This document shows positions 7,533 to 15,138 of a stretch of DNA of 64,000 bases, one piece after another. The notes under the pieces are model-generated. The model was not told where the DNA came from. It ran no database searches and worked only from the letters and a program-made list of their open reading frames with translations. Position numbers and translations under genes: made by a program. Origin of the DNA: an uncultured Candidatus Binatia bacterium (lineage in GTDB: Bacteria; Desulfobacterota; Binatia; UBA9968; JAJDTQ01); assembly GCA_958295985.1 (NCBI GenBank), contig OY282432.1, forward strand, positions 868,001-932,000, given 5' to 3'. The number at the start of each line of letters is the position of its first letter. Positions within the stretch are counted from its first letter, which is position 1.

Positions 7533-9941
7533 ATGGCCGATCGAGAGAACGGCGCCGGCGCGCCCGCGGCGCTGGCCCACCTTCGGGTGGTGGAGCTGGG
7601 AGACCTGCCCGCGGCCTACGCGGGCCGGCTGCTGGCCGACCTCGGCGCCGACGTCATCAAAGTGGAGCCGCGGGGCGGCGCTCCCGAACGAAGGCTTCCG
7701 CCCTTTGCCGGGGGCGTCGAGCATGTCGAGCGGAGCCTGCCCTTCATCCACGCCAACACCAACAAGCGAAGCCTGGTGCTGGAGCTCTCCGCGGCCGGCG
7801 ACCGGGATGCGTTCGAGAAGCTGCTGCTGTCCGCGGACGTCTTCGTCGAGGCCACGCCGCCGGGAGCCCTGGAATCCCGGGGCTTCACCGATGCGTGGCT
7901 CCGGGAAACCTGCCCTGCGCTGGTGACGGTGTCCATGACGCCGTTCGGCCGCACCGGTCCCTACCGTCACTACAAGAGCAGCGACGCCATCACCAACGGC
8001 GCCGGCGGCTTCCTCTTCGGCCAGGGGGATGACCGGCGCGGGCCGTGCACGGCGCCCTCGCACCTGGCCTACCAGGTGGCGGGATGCGTGGCCGCGACGC
8101 TGGCGGTGGCCGGGGTGCGCCACCGGCGGCGCAGCGGGTCGGGCCAGCGTCTGGACGTCTCGCTGCAGGAAGCGTTGACCTTTGCCAACAGCAGCTCCAT
8201 CGCGCGCTACACCCTGGAGAACCGCATGCAGCGCCGGCCCGGCGCCAGGACCTACGGCGGCGCGGTGACCAACATCTACCGCTGCAAGGATGGCCGCTAC
8301 GTCCACTTCACCGCCAACCTGCCCCACATGTGGCGCGAGCTGACCCGGAACTGGATGCCCGGCACGGTCCTGTCGGAGCCCGAATGGGAGGACGTGGCCT
8401 ACCGCGACGCCCGCAGCGACCAGGCCTCCGCGGTGGTGGCGGAGTTCATCGGCGGCTTCACCGCGGACGAGTTCGTGGCCGAGGCCCAGCGCCGCCACCT
8501 CTCCGCCGCTCCCCTCAACACCGTGGGCGAGTTCGTGGACGGCGAGCAGTTGGCCGCGCGTCACTGGCTTCAGGAGATCGAGCACCCGGTCATCGGCCGT
8601 TACCGGGCGCCGGGCGTCCCCATGCGCCTGTCCCGGACCCCCATGCGGGTGCGCCGTCCGGCGCCGCTGCTGGACCAGCACCGGCAGGAAGTGCTGGCCG
8701 AGCTGGAGCAGGGCCGGAAGCCCCTTCCCGCGGCGTCGCAGCCGGAGGCCGACGCCGGCGACGGCATGCTGTCGGGACTCCGCATGGCCGACCTGACGCA
8801 GCAGTTCGCCGGCCCCCTGGGGACCGAGATCCTGGGCTACTACGGCATGGAGGTGCTCAAGATCGAGTCCAACACGGTGGCGGCCAGGGGCCGGAGCGGC
8901 GCCACCCACGCCGACATGAACCGGGCCAAGCTCGGCTGCACCCTGAACCTGCGCCATCCCCAGGGCAAGGAGCTGTTCCGGCGGCTGGTGGAACGGTCCC
9001 AGGTGGTGGTGGAGAACTTCAGCGTGGGGGTCATGGAGCGGCTCGGGTTCGACTACGAGTCGCTGCGCCAACTGAACCCCGGCGTCATCCAGGTGTCCAT
9101 GCCCGGCTGGGGCCGGGAAGGGCCGCTGCGCTCGTGGGTGGCCTGGGGCTGGCAGCTCCTGGCCTACACCGGGCTCATGCGGCTGTGGGGCTATCCCGAA
9201 TCGCCCATGCGGGCGCGCTGCAAGATCGCCTGGCCGGACCGCGTGGGCGCCGTCACCATGGCCCTGGGCGTAGCCGCGGCCGTGGAGCACCAGGAGCGTA
9301 CCGGGGAAGGGCAGTTCATCGAGGCCTCGATGCTCGAAGCCCAGGGCGCGATGATGGGCCCTGCCATCCTGGACTACACGGTCAACGGCAACGAATGGGA
9401 TACGCTGGGATACCGGGAAATACTCGGGAGCCCCTACGCCCCCTACGGCTGCTACCCGTGCGCCGGGAACGACGACTGGATCATCATCGCCTGCGAGACC
9501 GACGAAGAATGGCAGGCCATGGCCGGGGTCATCGGCGCGGTCTCATGGCCCGACGCCCCGCGCTTCGCGGACAGGGACGGCCGGAGACGGAACCGGGAGG
9601 AACTGGACCGCAAGCTCTCGGAGTGGACCCGGACCCAGACCGCCCGCCAAGCCTTCCGCCGCCTGCAGGAGGCCGGGGTGGCCGCGGGCATCCCCATGTC
9701 CGGGGAGGACCTCTACTACGATATCCACCTGCGCGAACGCGGCCACATCGTGGAGATCGACGAGCCGCCGTGGGGCCGGGTCGCCCACCACGGCCTGCCC
9801 GGCATCCCGTCCCGCTCCAGGGCCAGCGCCGCGCTCCCGGCGCCGTGGATCGGCGCGCACAACCCTTACGTCCTGGGCGAGGTGCTGGGGCTGACCGAAG
9901 AGGAGATAGCCGCCCTGGAGGAGGCGGAGGCGGTCAAGTAG
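7533..9941 (+). CDS. Tandem (double-domain) CaiB/BaiF family III CoA-transferase
   Basis: This 802-residue protein carries two full CoA-transferase family III modules in one chain; most family members have one module of about 400 residues. The first opens with VVELGDLPAAYAGRLLADLG and DVIKVEPRGG. The second opens near residue 413 with MADLTQQFAGPLGTEILGYY and EVLKIES. Both have NxNKRSLVL- or MNRAKLGCTLNL-like segments, and MTPFGRTGPY and MPGWGREGPL in equivalent positions. The enzyme should move CoA between carboxylic acids. Two enoyl-CoA hydratases follow convergently, suggesting degradation of an aliphatic or aromatic acid. Confidence 0.9.
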   Translation: MADRENGAGAPAALAHLRVVELGDLPAAYAGRLLADLGADVIKVEPRGGAPERRLPPFAGGVEHVERSLPFIHANTNKRSLVLELSAAGDRDAFEKLLLSADVFVEATPPGALESRGFTDAWLRETCPALVTVSMTPFGRTGPYRHYKSSDAITNGAGGFLFGQGDDRRGPCTAPSHLAYQVAGCVAATLAVAGVRHRRRSGSGQRLDVSLQEALTFANSSSIARYTLENRMQRRPGARTYGGAVTNIYRCKDGRYVHFTANLPHMWRELTRNWMPGTVLSEPEWEDVAYRDARSDQASAVVAEFIGGFTADEFVAEAQRRHLSAAPLNTVGEFVDGEQLAARHWLQEIEHPVIGRYRAPGVPMRLSRTPMRVRRPAPLLDQHRQEVLAELEQGRKPLPAASQPEADAGDGMLSGLRMADLTQQFAGPLGTEILGYYGMEVLKIESNTVAARGRSGATHADMNRAKLGCTLNLRHPQGKELFRRLVERSQVVVENFSVGVMERLGFDYESLRQLNPGVIQVSMPGWGREGPLRSWVAWGWQLLAYTGLMRLWGYPESPMRARCKIAWPDRVGAVTMALGVAAAVEHQERTGEGQFIEASMLEAQGAMMGPAILDYTVNGNEWDTLGYREILGSPYAPYGCYPCAGNDDWIIIACETDEEWQAMAGVIGAVSWPDAPRFADRDGRRRNREELDRKLSEWTRTQTARQAFRRLQEAGVAAGIPMSGEDLYYDIHLRERGHIVEIDEPPWGRVAHHGLPGIPSRSRASAALPAPWIGAHNPYVLGEVLGLTEEEIAALEEAEAVK

Positions 9942-9962
9942 AACGCTCCACGTCCTCCCCGG

Positions 9963-10847
9963 TCAATCCGTCCTGGAGTGAGGGCCGAAGGGCTCGGGGC
10001 GGAACGGCTTGTCACGGGCCTCGAAGAAGGCCCGCAGCCCGCCCTGTTTCCGAGCGTCCTCGAGCCGCTTGTTGAACTCCTCCCGCTTGGAAAGCCGGGC
10101 CATGGCGCTGAGCTCGGCGTTGAGCAGCCAGGCCTTGTGGAGCCCCATCATCTCCAGCCCCTGGGTGGCGATGGCGAGGTTGATCTTGACCGTCTCCGGC
10201 GGCACCAGGGCCACGCGCTCGACCATGCGGAAACATTCCTCCAGAAGCTCGTCCCGGGGCACGACCTTGTTGACCAGCCCGATGCGGAGGGCCTCGCCGG
10301 CGTCCACGGGGTCGCCGGTGAGGGCGTAGCGCAGGGCGTTCTTGGGCCCGGCCAGCAGCACCCAGATGAAGTCCGTGCCCGCGGCCTGCCGCACCTGCGG
10401 CTGGCCGAAGACCGCGTCGTCCGCGGCAACGGTGAGGTGGCAGGTGAGGGCCAGCCATGAAGCGGTCCCGAAGCACCAGCCGTTGACCGCGCCGATGATG
10501 GGCTTGGGATACTCCCAGCGGTAGAGCCGGCGTCTCAGGATATCCTCGCGGTCCTTGTCCCGGAGCTCGTCGAACTCCCGGTACAGCGGCACACCCTCCG
10601 GCAGGGCCTGGGGCCAAACCGTGTCGGGGGCGCCGTCCCGGGACATGTCCTCGCCCGCGGAGAAGCAGTCGCCCGCGCCGGTGAGGATCACTCCCCTCAC
10701 CTCGGGGTCGTCCTTTGCCTCGGCCAAGGCCGCGTCGAGCTCCGCCAGCAGCGCCTCGTTCAGGGCGTTGCGGCGTTCCGGACGGTTGAGGGTGATGAGC
10801 GCGCCGCGGCGCCGTTTCTCGTAGAGAAGGTTCTGATAGGTGGACAT
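9963..10847 (-). CDS. Enoyl-CoA hydratase/isomerase family protein
   Basis: This 294-residue crotonase-fold protein has the oxyanion-hole segments LTGAGDCFSAGEDMSRDGA and INGW-type GAVNGWCFGTASWLALTCH. It has no obvious transit sequence and would act in the cytoplasm on acyl-CoA. It is strongly similar to its upstream neighbour (10888-11766), with the same ends (PEPFGPHS here and PEPFGPRS there) and the same insertion after the first motif, so the two arose by tandem duplication. The ATG at 10847 begins the conserved MSTYQNLLYEKRRRGALITL. The CoA substrate is unknown. Confidence 0.9.
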   Translation of the reverse strand: MSTYQNLLYEKRRRGALITLNRPERRNALNEALLAELDAALAEAKDDPEVRGVILTGAGDCFSAGEDMSRDGAPDTVWPQALPEGVPLYREFDELRDKDREDILRRRLYRWEYPKPIIGAVNGWCFGTASWLALTCHLTVAADDAVFGQPQVRQAAGTDFIWVLLAGPKNALRYALTGDPVDAGEALRIGLVNKVVPRDELLEECFRMVERVALVPPETVKINLAIATQGLEMMGLHKAWLLNAELSAMARLSKREEFNKRLEDARKQGGLRAFFEARDKPFRPEPFGPHSRTD

Positions 10848-10887
10848 GGGGAGGTCTCCTGGGGTCCTGGGTCACGAGCCGGCGGAA

Positions 10888-11766
10888 CTACTCCTTGGGC
10901 TTCGATCTCGGTCCGAAGGGCTCGGGCTGGAAGGGTCCGTCGCGCAGTTGCAGGTACTCCCGGATGTTCTTCTCCCGGGCTTCGTTCAGGGGGCGGCGGT
11001 GCTCCTCCCGCAGCATCACATGGGCCGGCGCCGAAAGCTGCGAGTCCAGCATGAGGGCGTCGCGCAGGCCCATCATCTCCATTCCCAGGGTGGCGATGGA
11101 CAGGTTGATCTTCACCGTCTCGGGCGGCACCAGGGCGATGCGCTCCACCAGCTCGAAGCACTCGTCCAGCAGCCGGTCGTGGGACACCACCTTGATGACC
11201 AAGCCGATGCGCAGGGCTTCCCGGGCGTCGATGTGATCGCCCACCAGGCCGTAGCGCAGCGAGTTCTTGACCCCGGCGAGCATCGTCCACAAGAAGCTCG
11301 TGTTGGAGCCGTGGCGCACTTCGGGCTGAGCGAAGACGGCGTTCTCCGACGCGATGGTGATGTGGGTACACAGCGCCAGCCACGAGCCGGCGCCCATGGC
11401 CCAGCCGTTGATGGCGCCGATCACCGGCTTGTCCAGTTCCCAAAGCCGCAGGAACTCGTTGCCTTCGCGACCCCGCCAGGAATCGATCCAGTCGGACGCG
11501 GACTGTCCGGCCGGCACCCCGTAGGGCCATTCGAGATCGCGCCGGCGGCCCGGCTTGGGTCCCTGGTCCATGCCCGCGGAAAAGGCGCGCCCGGCGCCCG
11601 TCAGGACGATGGCCCGGACCTCGGGGTCGGCCACGGCCTCGTCCAGCGCCGCCGACATCTCGTGCTGGACCGTGGGGCTGATGGCGTTCATGACCTGCGG
11701 CCGGTTCAGCGTGATCAACGCTCCGGAGCGGCGTTTCTCGTAGAGGATTTCGGTGTAGTCTCCCAT
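10888..11766 (-). CDS. Enoyl-CoA hydratase/isomerase family protein (tandem paralogue)
   Basis: This 292-residue crotonase-fold protein is a paralogue of the downstream gene. The oxyanion-hole segments are LTGAGRAFSAGMDQ and GAINGWAMGAGSWLALCTH. It starts MGDYTEILYEKRRSGALITL at 11766. The two genes are separated by 40 bases and are probably cotranscribed. With the convergent double CaiB/BaiF gene they form a likely acyl-CoA catabolic set. Confidence 0.9.
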   Translation of the reverse strand: MGDYTEILYEKRRSGALITLNRPQVMNAISPTVQHEMSAALDEAVADPEVRAIVLTGAGRAFSAGMDQGPKPGRRRDLEWPYGVPAGQSASDWIDSWRGREGNEFLRLWELDKPVIGAINGWAMGAGSWLALCTHITIASENAVFAQPEVRHGSNTSFLWTMLAGVKNSLRYGLVGDHIDAREALRIGLVIKVVSHDRLLDECFELVERIALVPPETVKINLSIATLGMEMMGLRDALMLDSQLSAPAHVMLREEHRRPLNEAREKNIREYLQLRDGPFQPEPFGPRSKPKE

Positions 11767-11821
11767 GAGCGGACTCCTAGCAGATCGGACTGCGCATGGC
11801 GAACAAGGCCCGGGCAGGCGC

Positions 11822-12457
11822 CTACCGTTCCTTCTTCCAGACGATGCGGTAGATGCCGGCGATCTCCGAGAGCGGCATGATGATGGGGTCGTAGCCGTGG
11901 GCGATGCTGATGAGCACCAGGTTCCCTTTCTCCTGCTTGACCCGCTTGATCAGGTACTCCCCGCTCACGGTCTTCACCACGCAGTAGTCGCCGGAGTGCC
12001 ATTCCTTGCCCGGCGAGCACACCACGGTCTCCTTGTCCTCGTAGCGCGGGCTCATGGAGCCGCCGCGGACCTCGACTCCGAAGGCGTTGGCGTCCTTGAG
12101 GTCGTAGGGGCGCGACACCCGGCGCCACCCCTCGCCCACCGGGAACCCGTCCTCGGAGAACTCGCCGCGGCCCGCGCCGGCGCGCCCCACCACCGGCAGG
12201 TCGTCCGGCACGTGGCCGGACACGTCCCGCACCTGGTCGCTGGTGGACAGCAGCCACTCCAGGGAGACCCCGCACACCGAGGCCAGGCGCTGAAGGATGG
12301 CGGACTGCGGCGCCCGGTCCCCGGCCATGTAGTTGTAGACCGCGGTCTTGGAGATGCCCGCCCGCGCCGCCACCTCCAGGGGGTTCCGGTCCGTCAGGGC
12401 CAAGGTGAGGCGGCGGGCGAGGTCGGTCTTCGGCAGTCTTGTCTTTTTCCTCGGCAT
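11822..12457 (-). CDS. S24 (LexA/CI-like) repressor with N-terminal HTH
   Basis: This 211-residue regulator has an N-terminal helix-turn-helix (VAARAGISKTAVYNYMAGDR) and a C-terminal S24 peptidase domain. The autocleavage Ala-Gly is in VVGRAGAGRGEF, the nucleophile Ser in GGSMSPRY and the general-base Lys in EYLIKRV. This is the architecture of phage CI and LexA-like switches that self-cleave with RecA filament. The ATG at 12457 starts MPRKKTRLPKTDLARR. It probably binds the overlapping divergent promoters at 12489-12525 and controls itself and the small gene at 12568. It marks the left edge of an accessory island. Confidence 0.9.
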   Translation of the reverse strand: MPRKKTRLPKTDLARRLTLALTDRNPLEVAARAGISKTAVYNYMAGDRAPQSAILQRLASVCGVSLEWLLSTSDQVRDVSGHVPDDLPVVGRAGAGRGEFSEDGFPVGEGWRRVSRPYDLKDANAFGVEVRGGSMSPRYEDKETVVCSPGKEWHSGDYCVVKTVSGEYLIKRVKQEKGNLVLISIAHGYDPIIMPLSEIAGIYRIVWKKER

Positions 12458-12488
12458 GGGGTATGTAGTTCTCGAACGAAAAAAAGGC

Positions 12489-12517
12489 TTGACATGATAG
12501 TAGTCGATTGATAACTT
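12489..12517 (+). promoter_or_regulatory. Rightward promoter of the S24 switch region
   Basis: TTGACA at 12489-12494 and TAACTT at 12512-12517 are 17 bases apart. The promoter drives the small gene at 12568, with a predicted start near 12524. It overlaps the leftward promoter almost completely. An inverted pair CTTGAC (12488-12493) and GTCAAG (12521-12526) brackets both promoters and is a candidate operator. Confidence 0.7.
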
Positions 12518-12525
12518 CCCGTCAA
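12497..12525 (-). promoter_or_regulatory. Leftward promoter of the S24 repressor gene
   Basis: Read on the minus strand, TTGACG (12525-12520) and TACTAT (12502-12497) are 17 bases apart. Transcription would start near 12490, about 33 bases before the repressor ATG at 12457. Because it overlaps the rightward promoter, RNA polymerase can occupy only one at a time. Confidence 0.68.
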
Positions 12526-12567
12526 GCGCTGTCATGACGCGACTCTCGAAGAGCAGAAAGGGAAGCC

Positions 12568-12846
12568 ATGCCGAGTGATACAAGACGACATCTGAAATCG
12601 GTTGGCGGAGGCCAGGAGACCAAGAAGTGGGTGGAGGTGGATGCCTCGCTGGTGGGGCTCTCGGTGCTTTCGGCCCTGCACAAGCTGGATCACGGCGAGG
12701 AAGGCGAGGCCGACGTGGAAATCGGCGGGCGCACCCTGCGAATCCGGTTCGACCCGCTCAAGAAACGCGTGCTGATGTTCGAGCTCAAGAAAACCCGGAC
12801 CCGCAACCCCCGCCTCACCGGTCCCCGCACCAAGTCCCTCCACTGA
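12568..12846 (+). CDS. Small hypothetical protein controlled by the S24 switch
   Basis: This 92-residue protein of unknown function is the first gene rightward of the divergent promoters. A GGGAAG ribosome binding site precedes the ATG. The sequence is charged and soluble with a plausible beta-rich core (WVEVDASLVGLSVLSALHKL and EIGGRTLRIRFDPLKKRVL) and a basic tail. No HTH is seen, so it is not an obvious Cro-like protein. Its position opposite a self-cleaving repressor suggests it is derepressed on DNA damage; that is inference. Its 3' end overlaps the convergent HicB gene by 32 bases. Confidence 0.6.
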   Translation: MPSDTRRHLKSVGGGQETKKWVEVDASLVGLSVLSALHKLDHGEEGEADVEIGGRTLRIRFDPLKKRVLMFELKKTRTRNPRLTGPRTKSLH

Positions 12847-13063
12847 AACCGGCGACGGCAGGGGAACGGGGATTGAGGCCGTCTTCCGTGCAGGAATCGA
12901 GGTATTCGTCAATGGATCGGTGGAACTCGCGGCGGGTCTCCTCGATGTCGGTTGCTTCGAAAGTGGCGATGGGATAAGCGCCGCTGTTGACGACCCTTCC
13001 GTGAAAACGGCCTACGGATTCATCGAATTCCACCGTGGCCGTGTATCCCTTGTACTCCATCAT
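12815..13063 (-). CDS. HicB family antitoxin-like protein (orphan)
   Basis: This 82-residue protein begins MMEYKGYTATVEFDESVG and continues FHGRVVNSGAYPIATFEATD, then a helix IEETRREFHRSIDEYLD. This is the partial RNase-H-like fold of HicB antitoxins. The start at 13063 has GTAGGAGTC eight bases upstream; a second ATG follows directly. No HicA toxin (a small dsRBD-like protein) is seen on either side, so this is a solitary HicB or the partner was lost. A strong hairpin terminator lies just upstream of the gene. Confidence 0.75.
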   Translation of the reverse strand: MMEYKGYTATVEFDESVGRFHGRVVNSGAYPIATFEATDIEETRREFHRSIDEYLDSCTEDGLNPRSPAVAGFSGGTWCGDR

Positions 13064-13103
13064 GGCTTGACTCCTACCGCATCCGGGAACGCGGCAATGA
13101 AGC

Positions 13104-13135
13104 AAAAAAGCCGACCTGAATCAGGTCGGCTTTTT
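13104..13135. terminator. Bidirectional intrinsic terminator
   Basis: A perfect stem AGCCGACCTG / CAGGTCGGCT with a three-base AAT loop is flanked by an A-run on the left and a T-run on the right (13131-13135). It can terminate transcription in both directions. It sits between the HicB gene and the IS21-like element. Confidence 0.85.
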
Positions 13136-13290
13136 GTCCTGGCGAACCGAAGATGGCCCATTGCCGCAACGCTGAGCCGGTTCATCTCTCGGGGATAACC
13201 CCTTATCAGGTTGTTCCCGCGGTTTCTCCAAGTCATTTATGCAGCTAACACTGATGCGGCGCAATGTCAATCACTTTACTTTCATTGTTA

Positions 13291-13340
13291 GAGCAAAGCG
13301 ATAATGTCCCCTAATGAGCAAAGCTAAGATGTCCCCTTTG
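13291..13340 (+). repeat. Left-end tandem terminal repeats (2 x 25)
   Basis: Two adjacent 25-base units each read GAGCAAAGC, five variable bases, then ATGTCCCCT (13291-13315 and 13316-13340). Confidence 0.8.
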
Positions 13341-13393
13341 AGGAAGGGGGGCAAGGGATGGCGAAGCCAGAAGAGGGAAGCGGCTGGTGGGCG

Positions 13394-13828
13394 CTACCGG
13401 AGCCACGCCAGCATCATGTCGGCGTCAGACTTGAAACCGCCGACGCCTTCACCGTCAGCTCCCTTGCGCTTCCCGGTCCGTACTAGGGCGGCGCTCACGT
13501 TGATCTCCCATGCCCTCTCCCTGACGAAACCAAGCCAAGCCGCTTCCACCTCACCTACTCGCTCTATGACCGCCTTGAAATGGGCATCCACGGCGGTAAG
13601 GCTTGCCGCTATGTCGGCGTCCGTCACCTTCGGTGGTGGTAGGCGAAACCACTCGCCATCATCCGCGTCGGCGTAACGGTCCGTTGCGTCCCGCTTGGGC
13701 GGTTCACGCCACGGAGGATTGAGCACGGCGTCAAGCCGTCTTTCCAAACCCTGGACCTCGCGCCGCAACAGTTTGAGCTTGAACCGCGCCGCACCCCGTT
13801 CACCTTCCTTTCGTCCCCCCGCGCCCAC
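13394..13828 (-). CDS. Hypothetical protein, third gene of the element cargo
   Basis: This is an open frame of 144 residues from a GTG at 13828. The first part (FKLKLLRREVQGLERRLDAV) looks like a short coiled coil. The middle is acidic and polar, and the end is VGGFKSDADMMLAWLR. I do not recognise a family. No good ribosome binding site precedes the GTG, and its first 29 bases overlap the BRCT-like gene, so the true start may be inside (near 13780). It is the last of a compact minus-strand series in the IS21-like element. Confidence 0.45.
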   Translation of the reverse strand: MGAGGRKEGERGAARFKLKLLRREVQGLERRLDAVLNPPWREPPKRDATDRYADADDGEWFRLPPPKVTDADIAASLTAVDAHFKAVIERVGEVEAAWLGFVRERAWEINVSAALVRTGKRKGADGEGVGGFKSDADMMLAWLR

Positions 13829-14105
13829 CCAGAGGAACAGCCGCCATGTCCTCGATCACATCCTGGTATGACACCACGAACACACCTGCCGCCGTCGCCT
13901 TTTGCAGTCCGCTCGTCGCGTCGCTTGAACCGTCGTAAATCACCGCCGTCGTATCCCGCGTCACTCTCGGCTCCACCGACGCCACCGGATACTTCTCCAT
14001 CAACTCCTCAGCAAAATCACTCTTGGTCCCCTCATACCCTGCCGCCTTTGGGTTCCCCGTCAACACCACCACCGCGCCCGCCAGCTTGCGTTCAAGGGCG
14101 GTCAT
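13800..14105 (-). CDS. Small protein with a BRCT-like domain
   Basis: This 101-residue protein starts at an ATG overlapping the TGA of the upstream membrane-protein gene (ATGA at 14105-14102). AVVVLTGNPKAAGYEGTKSD, then VEPRVTRDTTAVIYDG, SGLQKATAAG and VFVVSYQDVIED follow the order of a BRCT domain as found at the C-terminus of NAD-dependent DNA ligase. BRCT domains bind phosphopeptides or DNA ends. A free-standing bacterial BRCT protein inside a mobile element is uncommon. Function here is unknown. Confidence 0.6.
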   Translation of the reverse strand: MTALERKLAGAVVVLTGNPKAAGYEGTKSDFAEELMEKYPVASVEPRVTRDTTAVIYDGSSDATSGLQKATAAGVFVVSYQDVIEDMAAVPLGGRGGTKGR

Positions 14106-14356
14106 TCCTTCCACCACCGCTTGAAGCTGTGCATCGCCCAGCTTATCCCGATGGCGATCACCCACCACTTGAACACCACGAGGCCGCCATAACCGATCAG
14201 CACGAGTGCTGCATGGCCCAGCTCCGGGTCATCGGCCACCCGAGACCACAGAAAGGCAGCCGCCATCGCCATGACCCATGCCCACAGGGCCCAGAACAGC
14301 CACCAGGCTAGACGCCGGGTTAACGTCACCTTGACGGGGCGGTCATCGGCGGTCAT
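14102..14356 (-). CDS. Small two-helix membrane protein
   Basis: This 84-residue protein starts MTADDRPVKVTLTRRLAWW. Two hydrophobic segments are visible, LAWWLFWALWAWVMAMAAAF and ALVLIGYGGLVVFKWWVIAI, with a basic Trp-rich tail (SFKRWWKE). It overlaps the downstream BRCT-like gene by four bases, so the two are coupled. No family is recognised. Confidence 0.6.
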   Translation of the reverse strand: MTADDRPVKVTLTRRLAWWLFWALWAWVMAMAAAFLWSRVADDPELGHAALVLIGYGGLVVFKWWVIAIGISWAMHSFKRWWKE

Positions 14357-14480
14357 GCCACCGAGCTGGGCCTGCCGGCGCACCACCGAAGCCGACGCCG
14401 CCACCACCGCACCCGGACAGCACCAGCGCCACGACGCAGACCAGACCTATTCTCGTCGCCGTCGTCTCACCTCCCTCCAA
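14343..14480 (-). CDS. Possible small lipoprotein
   Basis: A short frame (45 residues from a TTG at 14480) encodes RIGLVCVVALVLSGC followed by GGGG, a good lipoprotein signal peptide with lipobox LSGC. The mature part would be only about 22 residues. The start codon is uncertain because no ribosome binding site fits. It overlaps the next gene by 14 bases and would be first in the cargo operon. Confidence 0.35.
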   Translation of the reverse strand: MEGGETTATRIGLVCVVALVLSGCGGGGVGFGGAPAGPARWHDRR

Positions 14481-14492
14481 TGCCGCGTTGTG

Positions 14493-14564
14493 GTCAACGA
14501 AAGCGGAGCTCATGCCCCGCATGATGTCCAGGTTATCCCCGGTCCAGATGGTCTGATTCGCCCA
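14493..14564 (-). pseudogene. Remnant of a site-specific DNA methyltransferase N-terminus
   Basis: The translated piece NWANQTIWTGDNLDIMRGMS followed by SAFVD matches the usual opening of DNA methyltransferases in which GDNLD precedes the DPPY catalytic motif. The frame then continues into unrelated sequence and the catalytic motif is absent. This is a broken end, probably a recombination scar within the mobile element. Confidence 0.6.
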
Positions 14565-15092
14565 ATTGACCGCCCGTGGGCTCCAACGCAAACGCCCCAA
14601 GTACAAACCCTCCCCAGACCACCCCTGGAACCGCTGGAGACACTCCCCCTCCTCTCCTGTCTCGCAACCTCCCCGCTGACCCCCCGCCCCTCGGAGCGGT
14701 GGGGTTGGCCCCAGGGCTTCCGGCGCCGCAGCCAAGGGGACGGGACTGCAACCGCGTGAGCGGTTACAACTCTGCGCTGCCTCAAACCCCCCGCCCATGG
14801 CCCGGCGCCTGATTATCCACAGCCCCCTGGGGATGGGTCAGCCTCCAGCCACTCACCCCAGCGATCATCACCCGGCCCAAACCGAACCGGGCCTCTCCAG
14901 GGCTATCTCCTCGACACCCTCCCCCTGTCTTGTCTTGACCGTTCCTGCCCCCCTTCGCGCGGGCGCGTGAAGCCTGTGGGCAACCGGCGGTCGAGGGAGG
15001 GGCGACGGGGTTGTCCACAGGCCACCCCCCGACGCCGTTGGAGCACCAATCTGCGCACGTACCCCTTCCAACCTCCCATTCCAAAACCTCCC
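14565..15092. other. Non-coding part of the element with DnaA-box-like sites
   Basis: No convincing gene lies here; the open frames are GC-driven. A perfect DnaA-box consensus TTATCCACA is at 14813-14821. A 13-base inverted repeat with one mismatch, GCCTGTGGGCAAC (14972-14984) and GTTGTCCACAGGC (15009-15021), contains two further DnaA-box-like cores. Confidence 0.45.
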
Positions 15093-15138
15093 AAGGGGAC
15101 ATTTTCGCTTTGCTCAAAGGGGACATCTTGGCTTTGGG
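15093..15138 (-). repeat. Right-end terminal repeats, inverted relative to the left end
   Basis: Read on the minus strand there are two units, CCCAAAGCCAAGATGTCCCC and GAGCAAAGCGAAAATGTCCC, matching the left-end units at 13291-13340. Confidence 0.8.

Noticed and set aside
6309..9290. Very long minus-strand open frame (993 codons)
   Set aside because: It lies antisense to the LVIVD and CoA-transferase genes, has no recognisable domain and is rich in His/Arg/Gly, a GC-driven shadow.
14782..15126. Minus-strand frame starting inside the element's right end
   Set aside because: It starts in terminal repeats, is of low complexity and resembles no protein.
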